From NCBI GenBank assembly GCA_016708465.1, contig JADJFT010000004.1, positions 186,001 through 250,000 of the forward strand: 64,000 bases of DNA. The letters run 5' to 3'. Below the pieces are notes generated by a model, which searched no databases, had not been told where the DNA came from, and saw nothing but the letters and a program-made list of their open reading frames with translations. Both the position numbers and the translations under genes were made by a program. The number at the start of each line of letters is the position of its first letter. Within the stretch, counting starts at the first letter, position 1. Positions 10,741 through 20,047 of the stretch are shown piece after piece. Source of the DNA: Rhodanobacteraceae bacterium (GTDB lineage Bacteria > Pseudomonadota > Gammaproteobacteria > Xanthomonadales > Ahniellaceae).

Positions 10741-11125
10741 TCCGAGTGGGTTACTCAAATCCGTCGAAGAACACCAGTTCGGCGAGATCATCGTCGAGGA
10801 TGGTGCCGTGTCCGGTGATCGAGCCGGGGCTGGCATTGGTGACGCCGGTGACATTCAACGCGAACGTCTCGTCCACTTCTTCGAGCGTGTCAGCGAGCAC
10901 CGGCACATTGATCGTGAGCGTGGTCAGCCCGGTGGTGATGTTGCGGGCGGTGCTGGCGTGGCCGGTGTAGTCGCTGCCGGCGGTTGCGGTTCCGTTCGCG
11001 GTGCTGGTGTTGAAGGCCACGGTTTTGCCGCTGGCTGCCGAAAGGCGAAGCAGGAAGGCACAGTTCACCGCACCGCCATCACCCTCGATGACGCTGCAGC
11101 CGCCGGCGTCGAACGAGAGTGTCGG
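10741..11125. repeat. 385-bp direct repeat, copy 2
   Basis: Second copy, at the 3' end of the giant beta-helix gene. Protein differences from copy 1 are few, for example VLAD versus VLGD and DAGG versus DASG. The match starts 10 bp outside the stop codon, so the duplication was at DNA level and included non-coding sequence. Confidence 0.93.
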
Positions 11126-14100
11126 TGCGGCATCGTCGTCGTTGATCACGATGGTGCCGCGCGCATCGCTGATGCTGCCGGCGCTGGCGTTCGACAAGTC
11201 GATGTGAAAATTCTCGTTGTCTTCGTCGAGTGCGTCGCCGATCACCGGACGAGTGATCGACGCGCTGGTGGCGTTTGCTGGAATGGTCAAGGTGCCGCCG
11301 CCATGCGTGTAGTCCGCCGGTGAACTGGCGGTCCCGTTCACCGATAGCCAATTCAGCGTGATCGGCAGTTTGCTGGCATGGTTGAGGCTGACGACGAAGC
11401 TGGCAGTCGAGTTGCTGCCGGTGCCTTCGCTGACAGCCGCCGGATCGTTGATCGAGATCTGGCAGGCATTCACAGTCGCGGTTGTGGTGCCGGCTGCACC
11501 GGTGCTGCCGCCGATCGTGGCGGTGACGCTGTAGAGGCCAGTGGCCGCTGTCGTCGCACCGGTGATGCTGGGATTCTGCTGAGTGGACGCAAACCCGTTG
11601 GGTCCGGTCCAGGCGTAACTCACGCCGCTGATGGTGCTGGCGTTGAGTTGCAGGTTCTGGCCGTTGCAGATCGGACCGTTGTTGCTTGCGGTCGGGGCTG
11701 GCGGCGGCGTGACCACCGTGACGCAGGCGGAGAATTCGGAGGTGCTGTAGGAGATGGAGGGCTCGGTGCCCTCTACCGACGTCGCCGTTGCGGTGATCTT
11801 GCGCCCGGCTGCGAGTGCCGCGACATCGATACTGAAGGCCGTGTTGCCACTGGCATCGGTGCTGTGGCTGGCGTTTCCGATAAGGGATTGGCCTTCGCCA
11901 TGGCCGCTGCCGTCACAGGTGCTGTTGTCGAAGAATTCGATTCGGTAGTTGGTGGCTGCTGCTGCCGCAAGCGACCCGCTGATGCGGGTTACGCCCGCCG
12001 TGTTGACAGCGCTCGCAAGCGTCGGGAAGTTCGTGCGCCAGATATCGTTATCGTCGGGATCATTTGCGGTGACCCCGTCATCGTCGATATCGATCGCCAT
12101 TTCGCCGTTGTCGCGGAAAAGATTGCCGAGCAACATGTAGCGTGCGGCGCTGCCCAGCAGCACTATGCCGTCGCCGCCATTGCAACCGATGCGATTACCC
12201 ATGCCGGCGCTGGTGCCGCCCACATCGATAGAGCGGGCGCCGGCACCGAAGCGGATGCCGTCGCCGGCATTGCCGATGCAGGTGATGCCGTCGGCCCCGA
12301 GCCCGATGTAGTTGGCCTGCACCTCCTGATTCGCCGACATGAACGGGTCGTCTTCGATCGACTGGATGCCGTGGCCGGTGTTTCCTGCGATGACATTGCC
12401 AGCGCCGACGCCACCGATGTAAATGCTGGCGCGATTCGGGCCGATGCGGATGCCATCACCCTGGTTGCCAAGCGCGGCCATCCCGGTCGCGGTCGTGCCG
12501 ATGCGATTGGCCTGCACCGAAAGCAGGCCACCAGCGGCCTGCACGCCGTGTCCGATATTGCCGGAGATCAGATTACCGTCGCCGCTACCAGCGCCGCCGA
12601 CGTTGGCGTCGGTCTGGATGTAAATCCCGCCCATGTTGGGTAGCGCGGCATTTCCAGCGAGGTTGGTGCCGATGAAGTTGCCGCGAATTTCGTGACTTAA
12701 ATAGTTGACCGTACCAATTTGCAGGCCGTAGCCGGTATTGCCGGAAATCAGGTTGCATGCGCGGTTGCAGGTCCACGGATCATGGTCGGCACCCCCGATC
12801 ATGCCGCCAGCCCAGCTATCGCGCAGCCAGATGCCACGGCCGCTATTGGCGAGTGCGGCGCTGCCATCGGCGGTCGTCCCGACACGGTTGCCCACGATCT
12901 GGACCACGCTGTCGGTCAGGATGTCGATACCGGTCGAGGCATTACCCGAGATCAGATTGCCGGCGGTCGTGGTGCCGATGATGCTCTCGCCACCGACGTT
13001 GATGTCGATTCCCCCCGACTGGTTCGGGAGTGCCGTGACGCCGTTGACGTCGGTACCAATACGATTGCCACGGATGACGGTCGCGTACGCGCGTTCGATG
13101 TGCACGCCTGCCCAGCCGTTGCCCGAAATCAGGTTGCCGCCAGCGCCCCAAGCGCCACCACCGATGCTGTTTCCATTGGCTCCGCCTCCACCGATGGTCG
13201 ATGTCAGGTAGACGCCGGCGCGCCCATTGCCACGGTCGAGCGTGCCGAACAGATCGGATCCGAGGATGCTGCGCTGGACAACGTTTGCGCCGGCGCCGTC
13301 ACCGCGCAGTTCGACACCGTGCCATCCGTTCGCCGAGATGATGTTGTAGGTGCCGGCGACATCGCCGCCAATCTTGTTCGATGGCGAGTCGCTGACCAAC
13401 ACTCCGTCTTCGCCGTTGCCAAGTGCGCTGGCGCCATCGGCGGCGAGGCCGATGTAGTTGCGCTCGATGACGTTGCTGCTGGCACCGCCGCCGATGCCGA
13501 TGCCGTTCTTGCTATTGCCGGAAATGACGTTGAGTTCGGTGCCGGTGGTGCCGCCGATACGATTGCTGTTCGCCGCGGTGATCACCACGCCGTTGAAGCC
13601 GTTCGCGATCGCCGCGTCGCCGCCCGGGTTGGTGCCAATGCGGTTGCCTTGAACGACGTTGCCAGTGGCGGCCGCTGCGTCGATGCGCACGCCGTCCACG
13701 CCATTGCCCGAGATCGTGTTGCCGGGGCCGATCATGTTGTTCGGGCTGCCGGCAATGAACACGCCGGTGCCACTGTTACCAGCTGCGGCACCGCCGTTGT
13801 TCAGTCCGACATGGCAGGCGGCGACGGTGTTGCCACCACTTGCGCCGTCGATGCGGATACCGCCGCCATTGAATCGCATGACCGCGAATCCACGCAGCGT
13901 GCTCGCAGAACTGGACAGCTGGAGGCCGATCGCACCGGCGCCGGCGTTGAGGCCATCGAGCTGGATCAGCGGCGTGCCCGCGTAGCCGGGCTGGGTAGTG
14001 GCGTCGATCGTCACCGGTGAGGTGATCGCCGGCAGCGGCGTCGACAGCGCGATGTTGCGCGCGCCGCCGCCACCGACGTTGAACGTGATGATGTCGGAAT

Positions 14101-14251
14101 TCGCGTTCGTATTCGCTTGCTGGATCGCCCAGCGCAGGGTGTTGGCGCCGGCGTCGGCCGCCGAGGTCACCGTGTAAGTGGCCGCATCGGCAGCGCCTGA
14201 AATCAGGATCATGATGGCCGCGCAGGCGGCGCGTCGCGATGAAGTGTGCAT
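10751..14251 (-). CDS. Giant secreted parallel beta-helix protein with Ig-like and Calx-beta domains and FDGFE tail
   Basis: About 1166 residues. The ATG at 14251 is preceded by AGGGGA at good spacing and gives a signal peptide MHTSSRRAACAAIMILISGA. A further in-frame ATG lies at 14278. Then come ATYTVTSAADAG and TLRWAIQQANT, an opening seen in secreted beta-helix proteins. Many rungs of the type GNLISGN-GI or NRIGTT follow, to about residue 720. An Ig-like domain lies near 850-925 and two Calx-beta domains near 930-1150. It ends LAELVFFDGFE. The reading frame is intact throughout. It is divergent from the sigma-factor/kinase pair across about 117 bp. Probably an adhesin-like or glycan-associated surface protein; no catalytic motif recognised. 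Confidence 0.82.
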   Translation of the reverse strand: MHTSSRRAACAAIMILISGAADAATYTVTSAADAGANTLRWAIQQANTNANSDIITFNVGGGGARNIALSTPLPAITSPVTIDATTQPGYAGTPLIQLDGLNAGAGAIGLQLSSSASTLRGFAVMRFNGGGIRIDGASGGNTVAACHVGLNNGGAAAGNSGTGVFIAGSPNNMIGPGNTISGNGVDGVRIDAAAATGNVVQGNRIGTNPGGDAAIANGFNGVVITAANSNRIGGTTGTELNVISGNSKNGIGIGGGASSNVIERNYIGLAADGASALGNGEDGVLVSDSPSNKIGGDVAGTYNIISANGWHGVELRGDGAGANVVQRSILGSDLFGTLDRGNGRAGVYLTSTIGGGGANGNSIGGGAWGAGGNLISGNGWAGVHIERAYATVIRGNRIGTDVNGVTALPNQSGGIDINVGGESIIGTTTAGNLISGNASTGIDILTDSVVQIVGNRVGTTADGSAALANSGRGIWLRDSWAGGMIGGADHDPWTCNRACNLISGNTGYGLQIGTVNYLSHEIRGNFIGTNLAGNAALPNMGGIYIQTDANVGGAGSGDGNLISGNIGHGVQAAGGLLSVQANRIGTTATGMAALGNQGDGIRIGPNRASIYIGGVGAGNVIAGNTGHGIQSIEDDPFMSANQEVQANYIGLGADGITCIGNAGDGIRFGAGARSIDVGGTSAGMGNRIGCNGGDGIVLLGSAARYMLLGNLFRDNGEMAIDIDDDGVTANDPDDNDIWRTNFPTLASAVNTAGVTRISGSLAAAAATNYRIEFFDNSTCDGSGHGEGQSLIGNASHSTDASGNTAFSIDVAALAAGRKITATATSVEGTEPSISYSTSEFSACVTVVTPPPAPTASNNGPICNGQNLQLNASTISGVSYAWTGPNGFASTQQNPSITGATTAATGLYSVTATIGGSTGAAGTTTATVNACQISINDPAAVSEGTGSNSTASFVVSLNHASKLPITLNWLSVNGTASSPADYTHGGGTLTIPANATSASITRPVIGDALDEDNENFHIDLSNASAGSISDARGTIVINDDDAAPTLSFDAGGCSVIEGDGGAVNCAFLLRLSAASGKTVAFNTSTANGTATAGSDYTGHASTARNITTGLTTLTINVPVLADTLEEVDETFALNVTGVTNASPGSITGHGTILDDDLAELVFFDGFE

Positions 14252-14368
14252 GGTTTTCCCCTGGGCTTGATCAGACATACGCAAAGGAACCGATTTTTTT
14301 TCGGTGACTTCCAACGCGGTGACGCAAGGCGCAGAATCCGGACGGAAGGATTCGATGTGGAGGCAGCC
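14252..14368. promoter_or_regulatory. Divergent intergenic region between giant secreted protein and sigma/kinase genes
   Basis: These 117 bp must hold the promoter of the minus-strand beta-helix gene and probably that of the plus-strand sigma gene. The sigma Shine-Dalgarno GGAGG is at 14359-14363. I could not identify a convincing sigma-70 -35/-10 pair, which would fit an alternative sigma factor but does not prove it. Confidence 0.4.
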
Positions 14369-14938
14369 GTGGTACAGGACGAGCGGAACGATGCAGATCT
14401 GACCGGCTGGCTGGTGGCCTGGCATGGCGGCGACCGTGCCGCGGCCGAGCGATTGTTCAATCAGGTCTATCGCGAGCTGCGGCAAATGGCCGCCGGGATT
14501 CTCTCGGGCGGTGCGCCGGTACGAACGCTGCAGCCCACGGCGCTGGTCAACGAGGCGATGATCAAGCTCATCGGTGCCGAGTCGGATTTTCAGAGCCGCG
14601 CGCACTTCTTCGGTGCTGCGGCGCGCGCCATGCGCCAGGTTCTGGTCGACCACGCCCGCCGACATCAGGCCGACAAACGCGGCGGCGGACAGACGCTGGA
14701 AGCGCTCGAAGCAGCAGCGGGTGTGGCCGTCGACGACAGTGCCGAACTGATCGCACTCGATGCCGCCCTGGCGCTCCTCGATGAACTCGATCCGCAGGCA
14801 GCACGCATTGTTGAGTTGCGCTACTTCGCCGGCCTGTCGATCGAGGAGACAGCGGCCGTACTCGGACAGCACCCGTCATCGACCTATCGCGAATGGCAAC
14901 ATGCCAAAGCCTGGTTGAAGAAGGAGCTGTCGGCATGA
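14369..14938 (+). CDS. ECF-type RNA polymerase sigma factor (Sig-70_X6-like)
   Basis: About 189 residues. It has sigma-70 region 2 (AAAERLFNQVYRELRQMAAG then LVNEAMIKLI, RAHFFGAAARAMRQVLVDHA) and region 4 (LDELDPQAARIVELRYFAGL then SIEETAAVLGQHPSSTYREW). This is the ECF subgroup usually encoded beside a TPR-containing Ser/Thr kinase, as here. The GTG at 14369 is chosen because GGAGG sits 5 bases upstream and the family begins here. Upstream codons, although open, overlap the divergent promoter region. The stop overlaps the kinase start as ATGA. No anti-sigma factor is visible; the kinase is the likely signalling partner. Confidence 0.88.
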   Translation: MVQDERNDADLTGWLVAWHGGDRAAAERLFNQVYRELRQMAAGILSGGAPVRTLQPTALVNEAMIKLIGAESDFQSRAHFFGAAARAMRQVLVDHARRHQADKRGGGQTLEALEAAAGVAVDDSAELIALDAALALLDELDPQAARIVELRYFAGLSIEETAAVLGQHPSSTYREWQHAKAWLKKELSA

Positions 14939-17694
14939 GCGAAATCGCCGAACGGTATCGCCGGATCAAGTCGATCTTCATGGACGCCATGCAACGCGAT
15001 CCGCGTGGCCGCGCCGATTTTCTGGCCGAATCCTGTGGCGAAGATGCCGAATTGCGACGCGATGTCGAAGCCCTGCTGGCGGATGACAAGACATCCGACA
15101 TGGCGCACGGTCGGCTGAATTCAGGATTCGAAGTACCGCGACTGCCGCCCGACTACGTCGCGGTGCGCGAACTCGGGCGCGGCGGCATGGGTGTGGTCTG
15201 GCTGGCCGAGCGCACAGTGGGCGATGTGCAGCAGAAGGTTGCACTGAAGCTGCTCAGCTACGACGCCCTGCGTGATCCCGATCGACACGCACGATTTCGT
15301 GTCGAGCGGCACATCCTCGCGAGTCTCGATCACCCGCATATTGCGCGCTTGCTTGACGGCGGCACGCTCACCGACGGCACGCCGTTTCTGGCGATGGAGT
15401 ATGTCGAAGGCGAGCGCCTGGATGCCTGGTACAAATCTCGTCGCCCGAAGTTGAAAGAATTGTTGCGCTTGTTCGTGGCGATCTGCCGGGCAGTGCAGGC
15501 CGCACATCAGCGCTTGGTCGTGCATCGCGATCTCAAGCCCGCCAACATTCTCGTGGATACTTATGGTGCACCGAAGCTGCTCGATTTCGGCATCGCCAAA
15601 CTCCTCGACGATAGCGGTGATGCCGAGTCCGCGACCGGCACCGGGCTGCAACTGATGACGCCGCGCTATGCAGCGCCTGAACAGGTGCGCGGCGAGACGA
15701 TCACGACCGCGACCGACGTCTATGCACTCGGCGTGATTTTGTATGAGATGTTGACCGGTAAATCGCCTTATGGCCCAGCATCGACGGCACCAGATCAACT
15801 GCGTGCGATTTGCGACACCGATCCGATCCGGCCGAGCAAGGTCGTTCTCGCCGACGCAGCCAGCGGGTCAGCCAGTACGCCGCGCGTGCACTTGCGCGGA
15901 GATCTCGATGCGATCCTGCTGAAATGCCTGCGCAAGCGACCCGGTAGCCGATATCGAGGTGCGGCAGAACTCGCCGACGACCTCGAAGCATTCCTCGACG
16001 GTCGTCCGGTGTCTGCGCGTGCCGGCAACGCGCGCTATGTGCTCGGCAAGTTCGTCGCGCGGCATCGCTATCTGGTCGCCTCGGTGTTGATTGTTTTGAT
16101 GGTTCTAAGTGCCGCCACCCTGCTGTTGCGACAGCAGTTGCAGGAAACACGACACCAGCGCGACCTCGCAGCGAACGAGCGCGACAAGTCCGAGCAGGTC
16201 GCGCAGTTGCTCGTCGACCTGCTGCGCAATGCGGATCCTGCCAAGGCCAAGGGACTGCAGATCACTGTTCGCGATGCCTTGGTTCAGGGTGAAGCTGAAC
16301 TCGATCGTCGGCTGACGAGCTATCCCGATACGCGCGCCTACCTCTATCGCCAGTTGGCCCTGATCCACGCTGAACTCGGCGACGCCGAGCACGCACTGGT
16401 ACTGGCACAACGTGCCGTCGGCGCACTCGCTGCCGCAGACGCACGCGAGGTGTCCATTGATGAACGCGCACAAGTAAAATTTGCGTTGGCGCTGGCCTTG
16501 GTGCGTAACGGCAGCGGCAAGGAAGCGCTGGCCACGCTGGTCGAGGTCGAGCGTGATGCGGCGATATCTGCCGATGTGCTGTTGCAAGTCGACGCACTGT
16601 CGCAACAAGCGGTGATCGCTGCCGAGCGTCTGGACACTGCGGCCGCAACCGCGCTTCACGAGCGCAGCAAGCGGCTATTGCTCGATGCCTTGGCGGCGCC
16701 CGATCTTTCGGCGGCGGCCCGGGGCGATATCGACGAAACCCGTCGGCCGCTATTGGAGCGATTGGCCGGCAGTGGGCAGACTCAATGTGGTGCCCTGGCC
16801 GACACCTACGAAACCGAGGCTGCCATGCGCACATGCAGCGCCACGGCCGAATTGAAGAAGCGCCTCTGGCCTCCGGATCATCCCGCACATCTGAATACCA
16901 AGGGGACGCTGGCGATGTTGGCCGGAATGCGCGGCGACAATGATGCCGCGTTGCAGATGCGCCGTGATGTATTGGAATCGACTCGTCGCATCTACGGCAA
17001 CATGCACGTGCGCACCGGTTACGCGGCCTTCAATCTTGGAGTGACCTTGAAGGAAATACGGCAATACGATCAAGCGCAGGCCTTGTATCGCGAGGCATTG
17101 ACAATCCTCGGCGATCGCTTGGGTCCGGAGCACCGTTAGACGCTGGTCGTGCAGAACAATCTCGCTGGTCTGCTCACCGATAGCGGTGATCCCGCAGGAG
17201 GCTTGGCAATGCATCAAGAGGTATTTATGGCACGCCGGCGTGCACTCGGTGAGCCGCACGCGGACGTGGCGCAATCGCTGATGAATATCGCCACGGCAGA
17301 ATCTGCGCTGGGGCGCGTGCCCGATGCGATACGCGATGTCGAAGCGGCGCGGCGGATGTACCAGACCGTGCATGGTGACGAACACCATGACGTAACGCTG
17401 GCGACGATGATGTTGGCTCGCTACCAGTTGTCCGCGGGCCAATTGCAGCAGGCGGAAACGAATGCGCGCACGGCACTGGCCGCTTACGATAAGCGACAGG
17501 ACGAGCCGGACGAGCGTGGCGCCACAGAATTCCTTCTGGCGCGCATTGAATGGGCGTTGGGCCAGCACGAGGTCGCGTTGACTCGTGCGCGAGCGTCGCT
17601 TGCACAGGCACGCCAGCATGGTGGCAGCGGTTTCGAGCCTGAGCTGATCGAAGCCTGGTTGGCCGAACGGGATGGCGCGTCGCCGCAGCCGTGA
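14935..17694 (+). CDS. Transmembrane Ser/Thr protein kinase with TPR sensor region (internal TAG)
   Basis: The N-terminal kinase domain has a Gly-rich loop GRGGMGVVW (about residue 81), a VALK lysine, HRDLKPANI (about 197) and DFGIAK. A predicted membrane helix YLVASVLIVLMVLSAATLLL (about 380-400) is followed by TPR-like helices. The start ATG overlaps the sigma-factor stop. At 17137-17139 an in-frame TAG interrupts GPEHR-TLVVQNNLA; the same frame then continues as good TPR sequence to 17694, about 919 codons in all. The TAG may be a base error (for example GAG) or real truncation, which would leave kinase, membrane helix and most TPRs. Likely phosphorylates a partner controlling the adjacent sigma factor (inference). 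Confidence 0.87.
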
Positions 17695-17751
17695 CTGCAA
17701 GTGGCCGATAGGCCTGCGCCGCAGGAAGACGATGACCTTGATCGCTGATCC

Positions 17752-18144
17752 TCAAGCGTCCTTGGCGAATTGCGCAAAGGTCACGTAGTGCCCGCCCGGT
17801 TCGATGAAGCCGGTTTCATCGGCACCGTAGAACGTGGTGCGGCGCGGCAGGAAGAGGGTGTGGCTGGCGAGTGCGGCTTCGACGGCGGCGAGATCCGGCA
17901 CTTCGACGAACAGAAAGCTCTTGCCGCGCGCTGCGTCGGCCAGTTGCGGCATGTCCGCGGCCAGCGAATCGAACGACTGCAACATCAGTTCGAGCTTGCC
18001 GTCGCTGAGAATGCAGAATCCGAGATGGTCGCCATGTGGCACGTCCATCACCTTGGCAAGCCCAATGGCTTCGAAGAACGGTAGCGAATGCTCAATGCGC
18101 TCGACGAACAACACGGGCGTGGCTTTGCTGAGGGCAGCGGACAT
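17752..18144 (-). CDS. VOC-superfamily (glyoxalase/bleomycin-resistance-like) protein
   Basis: About 130 residues, one VOC fold unit: TPVLFVERIEHSLPFFEAIG, LELMLQSFDSL, SFLFVEVPDLAAVEAAL, GFIEPGGHYVTFAQF. The ATG at 18144 has GGAGA 6-8 bases upstream and is preferred to the TTG two codons earlier. Metal ligands are not obvious, so catalytic activity is uncertain. It is convergent with the kinase gene and divergent from rluF. Substrate unknown. Confidence 0.75.
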   Translation of the reverse strand: MSAALSKATPVLFVERIEHSLPFFEAIGLAKVMDVPHGDHLGFCILSDGKLELMLQSFDSLAADMPQLADAARGKSFLFVEVPDLAAVEAALASHTLFLPRRTTFYGADETGFIEPGGHYVTFAQFAKDA

Positions 18145-18312
18145 GGGCAATCTCCTCGGGTGAATGGACGTGGATGATGCCGAAACAACGCGCCAGCGTC
18201 ACCGCCTCCGACGCCATGATCGGCTTCGGCGTGTCGCGTCGTTGCCGCGTCGGTGTGACGGCTCGCTGCCGATGTGCCAGCATCGCGCCCCGTTTTCGAT
18301 TGAAACCCCGTC

Positions 18313-19023
18313 ATGCGCATCAGCAAACACATCGCCGACACTGGCTTCTGTTCTCGTCGCGAAGCGGACAAGCTGCTGGCCGAACGTCGCGTCACCGTGA
18401 ATGGCGTGCCGGCGGCAGTCGGGACGATGTACGCCGAAGGCGACGATGTGCGTGTCGACGGTCAAGGCTTGCGTGCGCGGGTCGCGAAGGCCGGTCGCAA
18501 ACATGTCTACATCGCGCTCAACAAGCCGGTCGGCATCACCTGCACGACTGATACGTCGGTGAGCGGCAATATCGTCGACTTCGTCGGCCACGAAAAGCGC
18601 ATCTTCCCGATCGGCCGGCTCGACAAGGATTCCGAAGGATTGATCCTGCTCACCAGCAACGGCGATATCGTCAACGAGATCCTGCGTCATGAAAACGGCC
18701 ACGAGAAGGAATATCTGGTCGGCGTGAACAATGAGGTCACACCCGAATTCCTGCGCGGCATGGCCAAGGGTGTGCGCCTGCACGAGCAGACGACGAAACC
18801 CTGCAAAACTGCACGCATCGCGCGCTTCGGTTTCCGCATCGTGTTGACTCAGGGCTTGAATCGCCAGATCCGCTTGATGGCTGCCGCCTTCGGCTATCGC
18901 GTCAAGCAACTGCGCCGCGTGCGTATCGACAACGTCAAACTCGGCGCGCTCAAGATTGGCCAATGGCGTAATCTCACCGACGCCGAACTGCACGGCCTGA
19001 TTCCGGGACGCACCGAGTGGTGA
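18313..19023 (+). CDS. rluF: 23S rRNA pseudouridine synthase, RluF-like
   Basis: 236 residues. An N-terminal S4 RNA-binding domain (RISKHIADTGFCSRREADKL) is followed by a RsuA/RluB-type catalytic domain. The catalytic Asp lies in IGRLDKDSEGLILLTSNGD, with later HEKEYLVGVN and LTQGLNRQIRLMAAAFGYRV. The conserved end WRNLTDAELHGL resembles E. coli RluF, which modifies U2604 of 23S rRNA and also U35 of tRNA-Tyr. RluB/RsuA paralogues are possible alternatives. The gene is intact. Confidence 0.85.
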   Translation: MRISKHIADTGFCSRREADKLLAERRVTVNGVPAAVGTMYAEGDDVRVDGQGLRARVAKAGRKHVYIALNKPVGITCTTDTSVSGNIVDFVGHEKRIFPIGRLDKDSEGLILLTSNGDIVNEILRHENGHEKEYLVGVNNEVTPEFLRGMAKGVRLHEQTTKPCKTARIARFGFRIVLTQGLNRQIRLMAAAFGYRVKQLRRVRIDNVKLGALKIGQWRNLTDAELHGLIPGRTEW

Positions 19024-19039
19024 TCCAGACTGGATGCGG

Positions 19040-20020
19040 CTAGCGCGCCACGCGATCCGGAAACTGCGATGCGATCACGGCGAGTAGTTCGTGGGCGATG
19101 CTGGCGCCGGCGAGTGCGGTGATGTCGGCGTGATCGTAGGGTGGGCTGACTTCGACGACATCCGCGCCGATCACCTGCAGGCCGGCGAGGCCGCGGATCA
19201 GGCGCAGCGCGTCCTGCGTGCTGAAACCGCCGACGACCGGCGTGCCGGTGCCGGGGGCGTAGGCGGGATCGAGAAAGTCGATGTCGAAGCTGACGTAGCA
19301 GCGGTTCGTGCCGACACGTTCACGGATGGCGGCAATGGTCGCGGCGATGCCTTGTGCATGCATCCAGTTCGCATCGCGCACATCGAAGCCATGGGTCTCG
19401 GCGTTGAAGGTGCGCAGGCCGAGTTGGATCGAGCGAGAAGGATCGACGATGCCTTGTTTCGCGGCGTGGAAAAACATGGTGCCGTGGTCGATGCGGCCGT
19501 CTTCGTCGTTCCAGGTATCGCTGTGCGCGTCGAAATGAATCAGCGACAGCGGGCCGTGTTTCGTCGCCAGCGCCTGCAGGATCGGATAGCTGACGAAATG
19601 ATCGCCGCCGAGTGCGAGTGGCAGCACGTTTGCATCGAGCAACGTTGCGATCTGCGCTCGAATCGCATCGGGGACGTGTTCCGGGCGACCATGGTCGAAG
19701 TACAGGTCGCCGTAGTCGATGACGTGCAGGCGATCGAGTGGATCAAAATCCCATGCGTAGGGTCGGCACCAGGCCAGCGACGCCGAGGCCTGACGGATCG
19801 CGCGTGGGCCAAAGCGCGTGCCCGGTCGATTCGTGGTTGCGGTGTCGAACGGAATGCCGAACACCGCGACATCGGCTCCGACAAGCGCTTTCGTGTACTT
19901 CCGGCGCAGGAAGCTGAGTGCGCCGGAGTAGGTGGGTTCAGCCTGCGTGCCGTAGGGCGATTCGCGCGTGAACGCGAGGTCGGTGCGGGAGGGGAAATGC
20001 GATTTGTCGTTGCCGCTCAT
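19040..20020 (-). CDS. speB: Agmatinase
   Basis: 326-residue ureohydrolase converting agmatine to putrescine and urea. The binuclear manganese ligands are visible in GGDHF, IHFDAHSDTW and SFDIDFLDPAYAPGTGTP. The family opening DVAVFGIPFDTAT with RPGTRFGPRAIRQAS is present. A GGGAG Shine-Dalgarno precedes the ATG. It is the last gene of a minus-strand run (transaminase, ald, speB) with about 27 bp to ald, at the edge of the polyamine island; it would supply putrescine to that pathway. Guanidinobutyrase is an alternative, but context favours agmatinase. Confidence 0.9.
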   Translation of the reverse strand: MSGNDKSHFPSRTDLAFTRESPYGTQAEPTYSGALSFLRRKYTKALVGADVAVFGIPFDTATTNRPGTRFGPRAIRQASASLAWCRPYAWDFDPLDRLHVIDYGDLYFDHGRPEHVPDAIRAQIATLLDANVLPLALGGDHFVSYPILQALATKHGPLSLIHFDAHSDTWNDEDGRIDHGTMFFHAAKQGIVDPSRSIQLGLRTFNAETHGFDVRDANWMHAQGIAATIAAIRERVGTNRCYVSFDIDFLDPAYAPGTGTPVVGGFSTQDALRLIRGLAGLQVIGADVVEVSPPYDHADITALAGASIAHELLAVIASQFPDRVAR

Positions 20021-20047
20021 CCGTGACTCCCGCGCCGATCTTGTCGC

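Noticed and set aside
7389..11125. Insertion sequence or transposon bounded by the 385-bp repeats
   Set aside because: The repeats are coding 3' ends of two genes, direct in orientation, with no terminal inverted repeats, target duplication or transposase between them.
12100..13800. Regular short periodicity suggesting a CRISPR or tandem repeat array
   Set aside because: The periodicity follows codons for beta-helix rungs of the GNxISGN type with degenerate third positions. There are no identical repeats with unique spacers.
11378..14020. Two long plus-strand open frames (about 420 and 430 codons) opposite the giant beta-helix gene
   Set aside because: They are antisense shadows of a GC-rich repetitive coding sequence. 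The minus-strand frame has a signal peptide, repeat rungs and Calx-beta domains; the plus frames are low-complexity Ala/Asp/Val/Gly text with no family resemblance.
16400..17139. Genetic code with TAG reassigned to sense
   Set aside because: TAG also ends tgt and rapA at the family-expected C-terminus, and only two internal TAGs were seen in 64 kb.
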